Positions 51,531 to 63,465 of a DNA stretch of 64,000 bases are shown one piece after another. How positions within the stretch are numbered: position 1 is the stretch's first letter; each line of letters starts with the position of its first letter. This stretch comes from Agelaius tricolor (lineage: Eukaryota; Chordata; Aves; Passeriformes; Icteridae), in assembly GCA_023055355.1 (NCBI GenBank), contig JALJCS010000015.1, positions 11,845,501 through 11,909,500 of the forward strand, in the 5' to 3' direction. The notes beneath the pieces are model-generated. The model ran no database searches and was not told where the DNA came from. It saw only the letters and a program-made list of their open reading frames with translations. The position numbers and the translations under genes are program-made.

Positions 51531-52499
51531 TTATTTTGCTCTTTCCATCCGTGCAATATTCCTATTTGTACACCTAAGTCAGAGAACATTTTTCAGCAGG
51601 TAAGTATAAGAAAGGCTTTATTTAGAGGTTAAGTATTTACAATACTGCAGCATGTCTCATATTTCTGCCAAGCATCTATTTCCTAAGCTGCACTGAACAC
51701 AGAGACTGAATTTCCAGTACAAATATTCAAACTTGCACCTTGATTTCTGCACTTCTTTTATCACTGCAAATAGTCATAATAAAAACACTACTAGCAACAA
51801 CACTATATTAATATACTCCATACTAAATAAGAAAAACCCTACAGTGAGCTGAATTGGCATTCATTATTCCAGTTGTTTCATATCTTTAAATGATTCTGGT
51901 AAATCGATAAAGCTCTGCAAAGTGGCTGTTGTCTGCTGATTTCTAACTCTAGTCAGTGGCATCCACTCTTTAGTGCACCACACACTTGCTGTGTAGCCAT
52001 TAGATGAAAGCACTATCACCTGTCAAACAAACTGCTAGAACTGTGATAAATTAATGATCAAATAGTACAGTCTGATGTACAGTAGCAGTGCCGAGGCTAG
52101 TTACAACCAGGCCTCATGCTTTAAAAATGTAGCTGACATTAAAAAAAAATCAGCCATTAAAGAAAAATGTCACACAGCTTTTCAAAAAAATATCTATTTA
52201 AAAAATGACCACATACTGATACTCCAGGATTTGCGGTTTTACTAAAAAAAAAAAAAAAAGTGAATATTACAGTAAAACCTTTCTGTATACTATGACTTTT
52301 CAAGGCAAGAAACAACACACAGCTAAGCTGAGAGGATGTTTGTATTTTTTTGGTAAGCAGTGCTGTGTACAAATCTGTACCTCGGAGGAATCCTCTGGTG
52401 TGTAACGGACAAAACTCTTGTTTGCAAGGGAAATGTCCCGAGTTCTTCGTTTCCCCTAATGCTTTTGATTTTTGACATCATGGGTAAAATATTTCAAGG
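51531..52499. other. Non-coding tract, no gene recognised
   Basis: AT-rich non-coding sequence. It contains an A16 run at 52244-52259 that is not preceded by anything resembling a processed gene copy. Confidence 0.65.
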
Positions 52500-52740
52500 G
52501 AGCTCCATATCACTTCTAAATATAAACAATACAAAATAAGCCTTTGCTTTTGAAGCACTTGACATCCTTTGAGCTTTGAATTTTGACTCCTAATAACTCT
52601 TGATGCTCACTGCATTAATGTATAAAGTCCTTTTTGTGAGCTAGAAATGGTTCCTCATGTCCCTCCTGCCATTGGCTTTATGAGCTTAATTTATTCTTTT
52701 TAATATAAAATCTCATTACCTGAACATGACACCACCACTT
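52500..52740. promoter_or_regulatory. Candidate conserved non-coding element (unproven)
   Basis: Non-repetitive AT-rich block with TAATAACTC, CATTAATG and GCTTAATTTATTC words and a CCATATCACTTC segment. There is no reading frame or simple repeat. It is flagged only because its texture resembles known deep-conservation elements. Confidence 0.2.
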
Positions 52741-54119
52741 CCATTTTATCTTTGATATAAGAACAGAGAGAAACCAAAATCAAAACCTTAAATAAAGTCT
52801 GTAATCATCCCTCACTTTCTCTTGCTTTTCAAATTTCTAAACAAAATTAAGTAAAGATACCTTCCAGGGCACACTAAGAAATGTAAAGAGTGGGGAAAAA
52901 AAAAAGAAAATTACTTTATAGTGAACTAACAAGGGACATAATTACTTACACAAGCAGCATATCTTTTTCTTGATGATATTCCTTCATGTTTATTTTGCTG
53001 TATTTGTAAAAGATGGGGAGTGCCTAGGAAGAATGGATATGCTGGAAAGCTTGATCTACTGAAGCAAGTTCTGAACAAAGAGTTACTTAACCTTAGGCAA
53101 AATACACTTTTTCTAAACTTTACTTTAGCATAAAACACTTAATAGACTGCAAAATATGTAGTAATGGATTTTTTTAAAAATCTTTAAGAAATGGATACAG
53201 CTAAGGAAAAGCCACCACTGAGAGAATTCATTGAGATGGAGGATTTAGTTGGGACTTCCTGAGTCCTGATTTTAACTGAAAATTGGAGTGATCAAGGTAT
53301 TAGCACATGAAAGCATCACTTCCATGCACTAATGGCAGCTCCTTTATGTTGTTGTTGTTGTTAGAGATGTGACTTAAGCGTTGACTTAAATTATGAATTT
53401 GGCAGGGATCAAACTCCATGATCCAATTATGTCTTAGGGCTTTCACTGAGTCTTTTGAGGTAGCTGGTTGCAAAGATAAAGACTTTTTCACAAGGAACAT
53501 GCTTTTCATCCAAATTCACATCCCAGATCCTGCAGAATCTTTATGTTCTGTCCACTTATATGGAAGCCTTGAACAAATAAAGGCTTTCCATCCCTGGAAA
53601 ACTATATTTTAACTGTGAAATGTCAACTACTCCCTGTAAATTTTTAACTCCTGTTCTGTGCTTTTTCCTCTGATAACAACACTAAGTGGGACTGTGTTCA
53701 TCTGAGGTTACAATGCTGGATCTATTGCTGTGAACATCAATTAGAATGAGTGAGACTAAATTAGGCACTTTGTGTTGCTGAAGATTCATTTCAGGTAGCC
53801 TATGAAAATCCCATTTCCCACTCAAGAGTCATTCAATGCCTTGGGATTAGGGTATGTTTTAAAACCATGACAACTTCAACAACTTTAAATATATTGACAA
53901 TAGGAAGCTGGATTTTACCTTCACACTGAAGGAAGAATAGATGAATCCCCCTGAAAACTTGTGCAAATGGATATGTGAGAATTAGGTTCCATGAACCTGC
54001 TATCCAATTGCATTGGGAAAAGAAGAAAGCTTGCTAATCGGGATGAGAAACTGATATGTTGTTGAATATAGATTGGATACATTGATTCCAATGTACAAAC
54101 ACATTCTGCAATAATTACA
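52741..54119. other. Non-coding tract, no gene recognised
   Basis: Generic AT-rich non-coding sequence including the (GTT)5 microsatellite at 53347-53362. No gene or nameable transposon. Confidence 0.65.
53347..53362. repeat. (GTT)n microsatellite
   Basis: Five tandem GTT units read directly (AAC on the other strand). Confidence 0.9.
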
Positions 54120-54340
54120 CCAAAGGGTACAGAGCTTGTAATTAAACCATCTGAGCTGATGTTAGCTCATTTTGTCATTTATCCTTTGTTTACACCCCCA
54201 CTATTACTAAGTACTCTTCATTTAATTAAACATACTCGTAACATTCCTTCAATTAGATAAATAATGCAGCTGCTTCCTCCATCACATAAGGAGGGGAAAT
54301 CAAGATAATGCAATATTTATTTTTATTCTAGTTCTCTCTC
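54120..54340. promoter_or_regulatory. Candidate enhancer-like element with clustered TF cores
   Basis: Within about 200 bases there are GTAATTAAA (54138-54146), CCTTTGTTTAC (54183-54193, overlapping SOX-like CCTTTGT and forkhead-like TGTTTAC cores), the palindrome TTTAATTAAA (54221-54230), CAATTAG (54250-54256) and an E-box CAGCTG (54267-54272). Such mixed homeodomain, SOX, FOX and bHLH clusters are typical of developmental enhancers. These cores are short and also arise by chance in AT-rich DNA. Confidence 0.3.
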
Positions 54341-55330
54341 TGTCAGACACTTTACAATCAAATCCATGCCGCTGCCAGGTCTATCAGTGGTATTTCAATG
54401 CATACACATATTAAAAGAAGTAAATATCTCATTATCTACTTAACTATCATAATCTGTTAAAAATTTTGGCAGACCAGGTAAAGGAAAATTGAAAGTGGCT
54501 TTATAAAAACAACTTATTAACACACTCTTCAGTGATAAAAGGCTTCAAGATAAATACCACAGATAGTAAAAGCTAGCTTAAATCACTGATTTGAAACTCT
54601 TACAAAAGACGGACGGTTTCTAAATAAGTAGCAATTAGTCTGAAGTAATCCATTTATCTCCTCTGCAAGTGACTGAAATAAAGAGAAATTAGATAAAACT
54701 ACATGCAGAGAAACAACTAAGTGATAACAGAAATGCAATCAGATGGAACTGAATAAAAATTATAAAGGCAGGGCAATAATATATAGTTCATTTGCTTATT
54801 GGAGGCTTTGATTCATTCCCTGTGGTAATTGTAAAATTTAATAATATCTGTATACTTACAGTGTTCTGAAAAAAGCACCACCATTACACATTGTTATCCC
54901 TGTAGGTTGGATGACAAATGCCTGGGGCAATACTACCATCAAAGCATGTGACATACCCAACATGGGTCTTCTAATCTTCATAAGGATGACAACTGTCATT
55001 TTAAAGTGCATGGCAAATGAAGAGGGCGTAAGAAAGGAAACTTCTTATTTTTGGGGGGCTGCTGGTGGTAGGGACTGCTTAAGCTTCCACTGTGATTTAA
55101 AATTGCAGTAGCAAACCCCAAGTAATTCACTTGAACAGTTATATAGATTTCTTAATGCTTAAAAAGTGCTGTCCAGGCTGGGAATAACCATCTGTTCCTT
55201 CGAGAACTCATACTCTCCTAGCTAATATATACAGCTAATACACTGTATAGCTTATATGTCAAAAATAGATCAATGCCTGCCAAAGGAAGATATGTACTGT
55301 TCCAGCAAAGAGCTCTGCTTAAAAGTTTGT
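54341..55330. other. Non-coding tract, no gene recognised
   Basis: AT-rich non-coding sequence. Numerous ATTA/TAAT words continue to about 54900, so the element above could extend further right. No gene or repeat family is seen. Confidence 0.6.
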
Positions 55331-55331
55331 G

Positions 55332-55392
55332 CCTTTTTTTTTTTTTCAGTGATAGATAATATTTCCTTTTTTTTCAGTGATAGATAATATTT
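55332..55392. repeat. Two-copy tandem duplication with T-run expansion
   Basis: Copy 1 (55332-55364) and copy 2 (55365-55392) both read CC, a T run, then CAGTGATAGATAATATTT. The T run is 13 long in copy 1 and 8 long in copy 2, and the unique parts are identical. This indicates a recent duplication followed by slippage. Confidence 0.9.
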
Positions 55393-58300
55393 TTTAGGCT
55401 ATGCAAATGAAAGAAAAGAATCTCCAGTCTGCTGATTTCTATTTACATTTTTTGCTCATGTAATTTTAAGTACTAGCCCTTGTCTGCTTCTCTTTATTTC
55501 CCTGTGCTACAAAACGTGGCTCAGACAGTGCAAATCACCGACCCTGATAGTTGGAATAGGATTGTCACTTTAATGTTCAACGTGTTTTCTTCTTAACATT
55601 TTTTCACTTTATAACAAGACTGTACTGTGAGACACCTTTTGTTATGTATATACGAACAAAAGCAGTCAGAACAAATTTAGTACAGTGAGCAGGGGAACTA
55701 AAAGTTGACAACAGCTAATAGACAAGGTACTCTGTATTAGATTTAATCTGCTCTTAAATTTGCCTTCCTGAGACTATGTTGGTCAGACAGATTAGTGTTG
55801 TACACTTTCAGATGGAAAAAGTTAATGCAGGATCTAGATAAAAAGCAAACAAAAGCCCCACAATCCCCCCAAACCACGAGTTCAAGATATGTTTTATTCT
55901 ATGAGCTCCCAAAGTGATAGTCTGGCATTTTCCTGTGGCAGCTCTAATAGTGTAAATACAGATTTCACACAGTCTATAAGTCATTTTTTTCCTGTGACCA
56001 GTGCAGTGAAACTGTGGTCTGGGAAAAAGGATCCCAGACTGATGAAATGAGAGCACCTAAAACCACTGGCCACTTTAGTTCCATTAAGTGGCACTAGGAT
56101 CACCAGTGAAATCCAGGCACCCAGCAGTCTTTCCCTATACCCTGCACTAAAAATAGTGCCTTGTTACACCCCTTAGATTCCTGCCACAGGGCTCAGTGAG
56201 GTGGGGACCGGACCAACTGTCAGCGGGTTGTTGCAAGTACCAGATGAAGTTAAACATGAAACATCTTTGTTCAATCAGTACAAAATAAAAGTGATAAAAG
56301 AAACCATCTTTCACAGGAAGTTCTTTCTGTGGCTGAAGTACAAGATTTATCCCCTTTAAAAAAAACAACCCAGATAGTAGAGATGACAGAGCCATTCTTA
56401 TTTTGAAAAAGGCCTGAGATTTTCAAGGAGTGTGCGTTGGTGATTTCTTTCAGTGGAGTACAACACTGAGACAGAGGACAGAGACTTAGATCTGAGCTCA
56501 GATGCATGGTTGTGCAAATTTCAGAAAGTCACTAGGACAAGGACAACTTTTTCTGTGTCTGCTCATTGCTACTTGCACAATGGCCTCCCATTCCCAAGCA
56601 GAGCCTTCAAGATCTGCAGTAATAAAAAAATATTAACTAGTAACAAAAAATAAGTATACTTATATTGAAATTTAAAATATAGCAGTGGAATTTAATGCAG
56701 CCTGCATTTCATTAGTTTTAACCCATATTGGATTAACTTGAGTAAAATGAGTAGATATGAACATTTTAGAATGAAATGCCTGAAAACAAGCATGCTAGAT
56801 GAAAATTTCCCCCATACTCTCTCTTAAAATAAAAAAAAACCAACATGCTTTTAATCTGATCTATCATTTCAAAAAAGTTTCATGGCAAGATGCTGGTTGT
56901 ATTTGAACTGGAGTTTTGAGATATTGTTCAGGAGTCAGAGAATGTGGCAGTGATATACTTAACCCAGGAATCCTGAGCGAGGCTGGACTTGATGAACAGC
57001 CAGATCATCACCAGCCAGCACTCACCAGCCTGGCAAGATTCAAACTCCCACTGCAGAGGGAATGAGCAGGCTTTTCCAATCAGCTGAGAGCAGATGAAGC
57101 AAACATTCTTGGAGAACACTGCAGTGCAGGGCAGAGAATCAGCAGCCAGAGCTCCTCAGTGCCCCAGGGTCAGAGGATTCCCACCCTCTGAATACTCCCA
57201 GCAGGGCAGCACAGGTACCAGCAACTGCTGCCAAGGACAAATGGGGTAGAAAGCAGATTTTTTTCCCTCATGCTACACAGCATGCTGACATTGGGCTGCT
57301 CGCTGTCTGACCCAAAATTTATGCATGGGAGAACATACACACCTATCTAATAAATATACATTCATTAATGATACCTTGCTACGTATTTTACAGAAACAAT
57401 GCTAATATGTTTTAGGTTGAATTGACCAAACTCTGCAGACCCCTCTGCCAAGAACTGCATCACCTCCAGAAGCAAATTTCATGCACACCTTTACCTCAGT
57501 CTGTTGCCCTGCCTGGATTCAGCTTTGCATGACCAAGTTCATGTTAACAATAAAAAGTCCTGTTCTGCCAGAGATCATTGATTCCACTTGCTATAACTAA
57601 GATGGAAGACTTGTACTAGACCCACTGTTCCCAATTGTCAGCATTTTGTTTCAACTCTTACACACTGAATGCTTTTATTTGGCCCCCAAGTCCTCATATG
57701 TTTGAGACCAGAGGAGAAACTCTGTTTTCATTTAGGCTTCTAGCCTTACACCTATGCAAAAGCATCAAAAATGACCAAAATAGATCCCAAAGAGTCAAAA
57801 AGACAAAAAGTAGGTTAAAATCAATTCAGCCTTAATAAAAACATAATTAAGAATGTTATGGAAATCTGCCCAGAAAATGACAGTTCTCAAAATATCTTAG
57901 CAAGAATCAGCAATTTGATTTTGTACTACAGTAAAATAACTAATATTTTTCAAAATCCAAACTTTTCAGAGTTTAAAAAAAGAAATCTGGATTTCTCTTG
58001 AACCAGGTCATCTCCAATTCTGAAAATTTTGTAAAAACTCTGCAAGATTTTCCACACTGAGGAAAGATGCATGTTTTTTAAGCACATTCAGACAGTCCTT
58101 CCTGTGCTGTACGTCTTAAGTTATGGGATGAAATAAGGGAAATATTCCTATTTTTACCTTAGGCCAAAAAGACAAATAATTCTTTTTAGTTTCACTTTGA
58201 TATCAGGATTAAGCAGCCAGGAGACAGACTTTCTGCTATTTTCTTTTTTTTTTAATACTAATAAAATGAACTCAACATCCTTTCAATTGAGTTGATAATT

Positions 58301-61260
58301 CTGTAGACACCTATATACTTCTCATTCACTTATGGAGTATTTGGTGGAGCCACCTGAAGATTTAGCCCTAACTCTGACCAGCATAAAACAAAACCCATTG
58401 AGAACCATGACAGAGTATTTGATTCTGTGTGTGCAGAGCTCACATGTGAACAGTAGCCTTTGACAACCCCATGTTACAAAGATCTCAATGATTTATGCTG
58501 GCACTTTTGCAGGCATGATTTATGCAGAGTGGTGCTCTCTCAGCCATGAACACCCCCTGTTACTGTGAACTTACTTTCCACGTCCCACTTTACCAGTTAC
58601 CAAGAACCCAGTGCACAGAGACAATGGCAACTTACTGTTCACTTCCTAAATCTCCAGTACAGTGCTCTGCCCAGATGTAAGAAGGTAACTTGATCCCAAT
58701 TAATGAAAGTGACTGGGTCAGCCTGTCACCTCCCATGCTCTTTATGTGCTGCTCAGACATCTATATGCTTATTAAAACCTCAGGCACTCTACATAAGCTC
58801 TGCCTTGAAACCAGTTGCCAGAGGCATCACTGCTCAGAACCTGTCTACAGGTTCCTTGGTTTCAGATCTGACATCACATAAACCTCTCTTATCCGCCTTG
58901 GCAGCACAGATCAGATGAAAAGAGGCCCTGTCCTCACAGAATAATACTCACAAAAAGGATGGAGGCACACAATAATAAACATTTCACTGCTGCTGTTCCT
59001 CACAGATGTACCTTACTGCTAACATGCTCCAAGGTTAGAAAATGCCTACCACACTTGGCAAACCTCCCTTATTTTTTTATCAGATTCAGAATGTGGAACC
59101 TTTTACTGGAAGCTTTTTTCCCAACTAATTGTCTCTGTACTGTTTAAGGCAAAGCTGGAGCACAAGCAGTGACAGCAAATGATTTCTGAAAACATTTTTC
59201 TTCTGAATAATTTTTTGTCCTTAGACTGGTTGATGATTATTGTCCAAGTTCTCCTCCTTGAGTTTGGCTGACCACCAGTCACACAGTATCATTTTTACTC
59301 CTAACAGGATGGGTACCTTTCATCTTGACACAGTCAGTTTAAACCTAAACCTGGAATTCCAGTAAGAGTGAGGTGACTTGGATAGAAAGAATAAAGCAGT
59401 GTGGTGTATCTGCCTTACATCTGTACTCTGAGTTACCTAATGTCCAAATAAACACCCATGGCAGCACAAGCCTTCTTGTCTCTGCCAGCAGCCAAGAGCC
59501 ACTGCTGTCCTGCAAGAAGCTGTTCCATGGCTCTGTGGCTGCTCAGTCCAATAAAATCCTCCACTTTCAGAAAGCAGCTTCCTAAAAAATGCAGTTGTAA
59601 CCCACGTCTGCTTCTCCTAAACTGGTGACCTAGAACAACAGCCAGTCCATCTTCAAGAGATTAAGGTCTTTTTATTTAAATGGCACACAATGTAACATTC
59701 AGGTTAGGCACATAAGAAGAACAAATGGTCTCTTAAAAAGACTTTGAACTTTATTTCTTCTTCAAAGAAGTTTGGCTCTTGGAGGAAGTGGTTTAATAAC
59801 TGAACTTGCCAGCACAGGCAGGAAATAGTATTTCCTATGTACATCCTGGCACCAAAACCAGATTGTAGTAGGAAAGGTTTCTGATTTCCTTAAAAAATGC
59901 AGTGGGATGGGAAGAGCAAAGCATTGCCTTGGAAAGGACTTCACTCATTTGAATTTTCAATTGCTGATTCAGAGAAAGGGTTTGGATCTGGTCTGTGGTA
60001 CAAATCAAAGGGCCAAGAGCCTGTACCAGCACTGAGTGATAGGGATGGCTGGAGTTCTCCTGCTTTAACAAGAACCCCTGTTTATTATTATCATCAGAAT
60101 TTCCTCTTCTTTTGCAGGCTCATTCACAGACTGGCTAATGGGTTTCCATAAATACTAACAAGTGCTGCCTTAAGGCTTTGTTGTGCTGCACAACATTAAG
60201 CAACAGCAATAGGGAACAGCTGCTCCCAAATAGCTTTGCAGTTAATTACACTATATACCTACAGTATGTCTTCGTGCCCTACATTAAGAGAGCTATTGCA
60301 CATGTACTGTCCAAATAATGATGGAAGATATTCAAGACAGTGCTACACATTCCAAGCAAAATAAATGGGAACCAGACTCAAATGCTGACACTGCCCTTGC
60401 TGCAGGAGACATGAAAAGCAAAACAAATGAACATTACAGCAATAACATTATCATCACAACAGAAGAAGTTTGCGTGTATTTTCTCATTTGTATTTGTATC
60501 TTTAAAATAAGTATTAGATGGCCTAACATCTGGCTTGTCAAAGAAGTTTGTCAGGTATTTCACAGATGTGTAATACTTTTATTTTTACAATCTGGAACAA
60601 TCACAGTCTGGCATACAAAGAAATAACTTTTATAATCACGTTCCTCACCCAAACACATCCCCATCTCCAAGATATGCACATGAAACATTTAAATTAAGAA
60701 ATAACTCCAGGATGATAAAGCCTATACTTATAAGTGGTTTATATTACAATTTATAACAGGCACATTTGCTCAGATCTCTGCTTTCTTTAATAACTTTTCA
60801 ATTCTTAGGCCCAGCTGGAAGCCTAAAAATAGGCAATAGAAAATTGGCATTTGTTTTGTTCAAGGTATTTGAAAGAATACCATATTAATCTTACCAGGGC
60901 CAGGTTAAAGGAATTCTTCAAGTCTCCAAAGAAAAAAACAAATTTACAACATTCATGCTGGCAACAAATGCAGCCATTTAATGTGGGATTTGAAATTGTG
61001 AGTTCAGCTCAAACCTCTGCTATTCTCAAGCTTGACCAAGATTACCAACATTTCTCTCAAAGATGTCCAATCTCAGCCTGTTCTCTGTCTCTGCTCTGGT
61101 TTTGTTACTGTCCCTCCACTAGCACATCTTATAAAACACTAAACCATAGGCATCCAAAGGCAAAGATGACAGCAGCATCTGTCTGGTGAAGGAATAATGG
61201 CAGGCCCTGGCATAAGATTAGGTCTACCCAGAATTTTGTTCAGCCCCTTCTTTTTCAGCA
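55393..61260. other. Non-coding tract, no gene recognised
   Basis: About 5.9 kb of generic non-coding sequence with a GC-richer spot at about 57120-57240. Open frames of 60-112 codons have no recognisable motif. I see no RNA gene. Confidence 0.7.
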
Positions 61261-61264
61261 GTTC

Positions 61265-61370
61265 ATTGTGCAAAGTTAGGAAAGTCATTTCAACTCCATG
61301 GGCCTCAGTTTTTTCACATCTACCATGATGCTGGTAATGCTGGCCTTCGTAAAGGGATGCTCTGTAACTT
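61265..61370 (-). repeat. MIR-like SINE relic (antisense)
   Basis: The plus strand carries AAAGTCATTTCAACTCCATG, then GGCCTCAGTTTTTTCACATC, followed by a TACCATGATGCTGGTAATGC stretch. This follows the order of an antisense MIR ('aagtcacttaacctctctggcctcagtttcctcatctgtaaaatgggnataat'). It is diverged but co-linear over about 70 bases, which is a better match than the copy near 37 kb. Assigned from memory of the family. Confidence 0.55.
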
Positions 61371-61552
61371 CTGTAGAAAAGGAAGTTGCCATGATATTCC
61401 CTTCTTTTTTAACATGCAATGGTACTACAGTTCAGAAGAATAAAGAAAAATTAAATTAAAAGACCATTGTCTATTTAATTCTATGAGATAAAAATGACCT
61501 CAGAATTATTCATATTAAAAGAAAAGCACAACTAGATTCTGTCTCTAGGTAA

Positions 61553-61600
61553 AACATAGAATCATAAATACGCTGAGTTGGGTGTCTTCTAGTTGGTGAA
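61553..61600 (-). repeat. CR1-like tail fragment (antisense), degraded
   Basis: ACATAGAATCATAAATACGC followed by TGAGTTGGGTGTCTTCTAG resembles the reverse complement of an avian CR1 3' terminus, which begins with the ATTCTATGATTC octamer-type tail. It is shorter and more decayed than the copy at 51.4 kb. An LTR fragment is possible. Confidence 0.5.
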
Positions 61601-63335
61601 CAGTCATCTGAGCCAAGCTTTTAGAAATGTTTAGGTACTCACATATGTAGAAAATCATAGCTCCTTTATTTACCCCATGAAAAAATTGCTTTGGCATCCT
61701 ACAGGCTAGGCCAAGCCATGTGCTCCAGTAATGTCATCAAATGCAGCTGCACTACACACTGCTCAGGAAGGAACTGCTGCTAATAAGCCACAATTTAAAA
61801 TACTTTAAATTGCAAAGTACTCTTTTGAGTAAAACATGCCACCTCTGCCAGGTTAGGGTGCCTGGCCCTAGACACTACACACCAAGGATGTGTGAGATGA
61901 AGCTCCAGTGAGAGCAGCCTGTGATTGTGGTTATGCTGAAGGTCCTGCTGAGCCACACCACACTGACAGAACTCAGGAGAGGTGAATCAGCTGCTGCTTG
62001 TGTTTGTTGCACCAGCTGGGGTTCATGAACTTTCCCCTGACGTCTCTTCTAATTCAAGACTTTGTGGTTTTTCAATGATTTAAAATTTCAGCTTGAATGT
62101 GTATATATACATACGTGTGTGTGTTTATATGTATATATAACCTCCACTGTGCTAAAATTAGGTTCTCCACAGCTAAAACGAGCAAGGAACAAAAGTAGCT
62201 CACATTTTAGTCACTGCTAGGGGCCAAAAAGCCATCCTCTTCCTGCTCAGCATTACTAAAAGCAGCTTTATGTCAACATGACAGATGTAGAGGGTACCAT
62301 GTCTCAGTGTGTCTGCATTGCTCAACTTTTAATGTGAGCCTGTTATTCTGGTCACTGCAAGGCTCAATCCAGAGCTGGCACTGGTACCTCCACAAGGCTC
62401 TGGAAGTGCTGGTAACCAATGTGCAGCCCACCACCCTGCCACGTTCTTGGCTGTAGGTGGGAGCATGGAAAGAGAGAGGATCAATTCCTCCTGGGCAGGA
62501 TTTAGATCCCTCACTCTCAGCTGGATTTCCCTGTGCTTGGGAAACCCAAGTTTTCTGTCTACAAGATCTAGACTACACCTATACTGGCACAGACAGCCTC
62601 TACTCAGTACCAGTGCTGAAATCCTAATTCAAGGTTTTCCTTGGAACAGCACTGATGTGTCCACCACCACTCTGGGTAAAATGGTGCTCAGATGCAGGAG
62701 TTACAAACCCTGTACAGGTTCATAGAGAGAAATGAGAGACACTAAATGAAAAACCTATAAATATAAATCTCAACCTCTTCTATAATTAAATAAGGAACAA
62801 GACTCCCTAGATAACAGAGCCACCAGACTTTGCTTTCACTTTGTTATGAAACTACAACAAAAATCTCCCTCACTCTCTGCATCTTAACTGATGGTCAAAC
62901 AGCATCAAGAAACAGAAATATCCATAACCCTAGATACAGAATAAAACAAGACATCTTTTTCCTGCTTCCCTGGGATAGACTGAGGAAGTCACAAATGACA
63001 CATGAAGCACACATGGAAGTACAAAGCACACAATATTCCCCACCTTTTTGCAGTTTCCCCCTGTGAAGACCAACACTAATCACAAAAATTTTCCCACTTA
63101 AGTGATTGAACTGTCTTGATGCATAAGAAGTCCATGTTAGAAAAGGTGTGTCCCCCTCCGAGACTCCAACTCAGGATTTCTTAGTGTTACACCTCATTAT
63201 TTGCTCAGGGTTGCAATTCAAAATATGCCTACTTTCTTTTATTAGGCTCCAGTCCTCCAGTTACAAAGATGAATCATGCCAGTACTCTCCCAAAGACAGT
63301 CTGGACCTACTTCACATAGCTCAAACACCACACCA
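61601..63335. other. Non-coding tract, no gene recognised
   Basis: Non-coding sequence. A 9-bp-arm inverted repeat lies at 61791-61812 (CAATTTAAA/TTTAAATTG), and there is a TA/TG microsatellite at 62099-62140. No gene recognised. Confidence 0.65.
62099..62140. repeat. (TA)n/(TG)n interrupted microsatellite
   Basis: Alternating purine-pyrimidine run of GTATATATAC, ATACGTGTGTGTGTTTATAT and GTATATATA blocks. Read directly. It is a potential Z-DNA or unwinding tract and probably length-variable. Confidence 0.85.
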
Positions 63336-63344
63336 CATACAATT

Positions 63345-63465
63345 AGCATGCAAGACTTGTTGCCTGAGGGTATTGTTCAAGGCCAGGAGTATTAACAGGT
63401 TCAAAGTAGGATTAGACAAATCCATGCTGGATAAAGGTCCATCAGTGGATGATCACTAACCACTA
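63345..63465 (+). repeat. Old CR1/L3-like LINE 3' fragment
   Basis: GGCCAGGAGTATTAACAGGT, then TCAAAGTAGGATTAGACAAA, then TCCATGCTGGATAAAGGTCC and ATCAGTGGATGATCACTAA follow the order of an amniote CR1/L3-group 3' region ('ggttcaaaaagggattagacaaattcatggaggataggtccatcagtggctattag'). Orientation is judged from memory and less certain than the family. Upstream sequence to about 63345 may belong to the same copy. Confidence 0.58.

Noticed and set aside
50935..51603. 222-codon plus-strand open frame, the longest in the window
   Set aside because: It crosses the CpG-rich patch and runs straight into the antisense CR1-like tail. It has no domain or low-complexity pattern of a real protein, and other frames are also open there.
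52244..52259. A16 run as a possible retropseudogene tail
   Set aside because: The sequence upstream shows no coding-like or transcript-like similarity, and no target-site duplication could be recognised.
56490..56580. Possible antisense MIR around 'cagaaagtcactaggacaagg'
   Set aside because: Only one short word matches, and the 'cctcagtttcctcatctg' core is missing.
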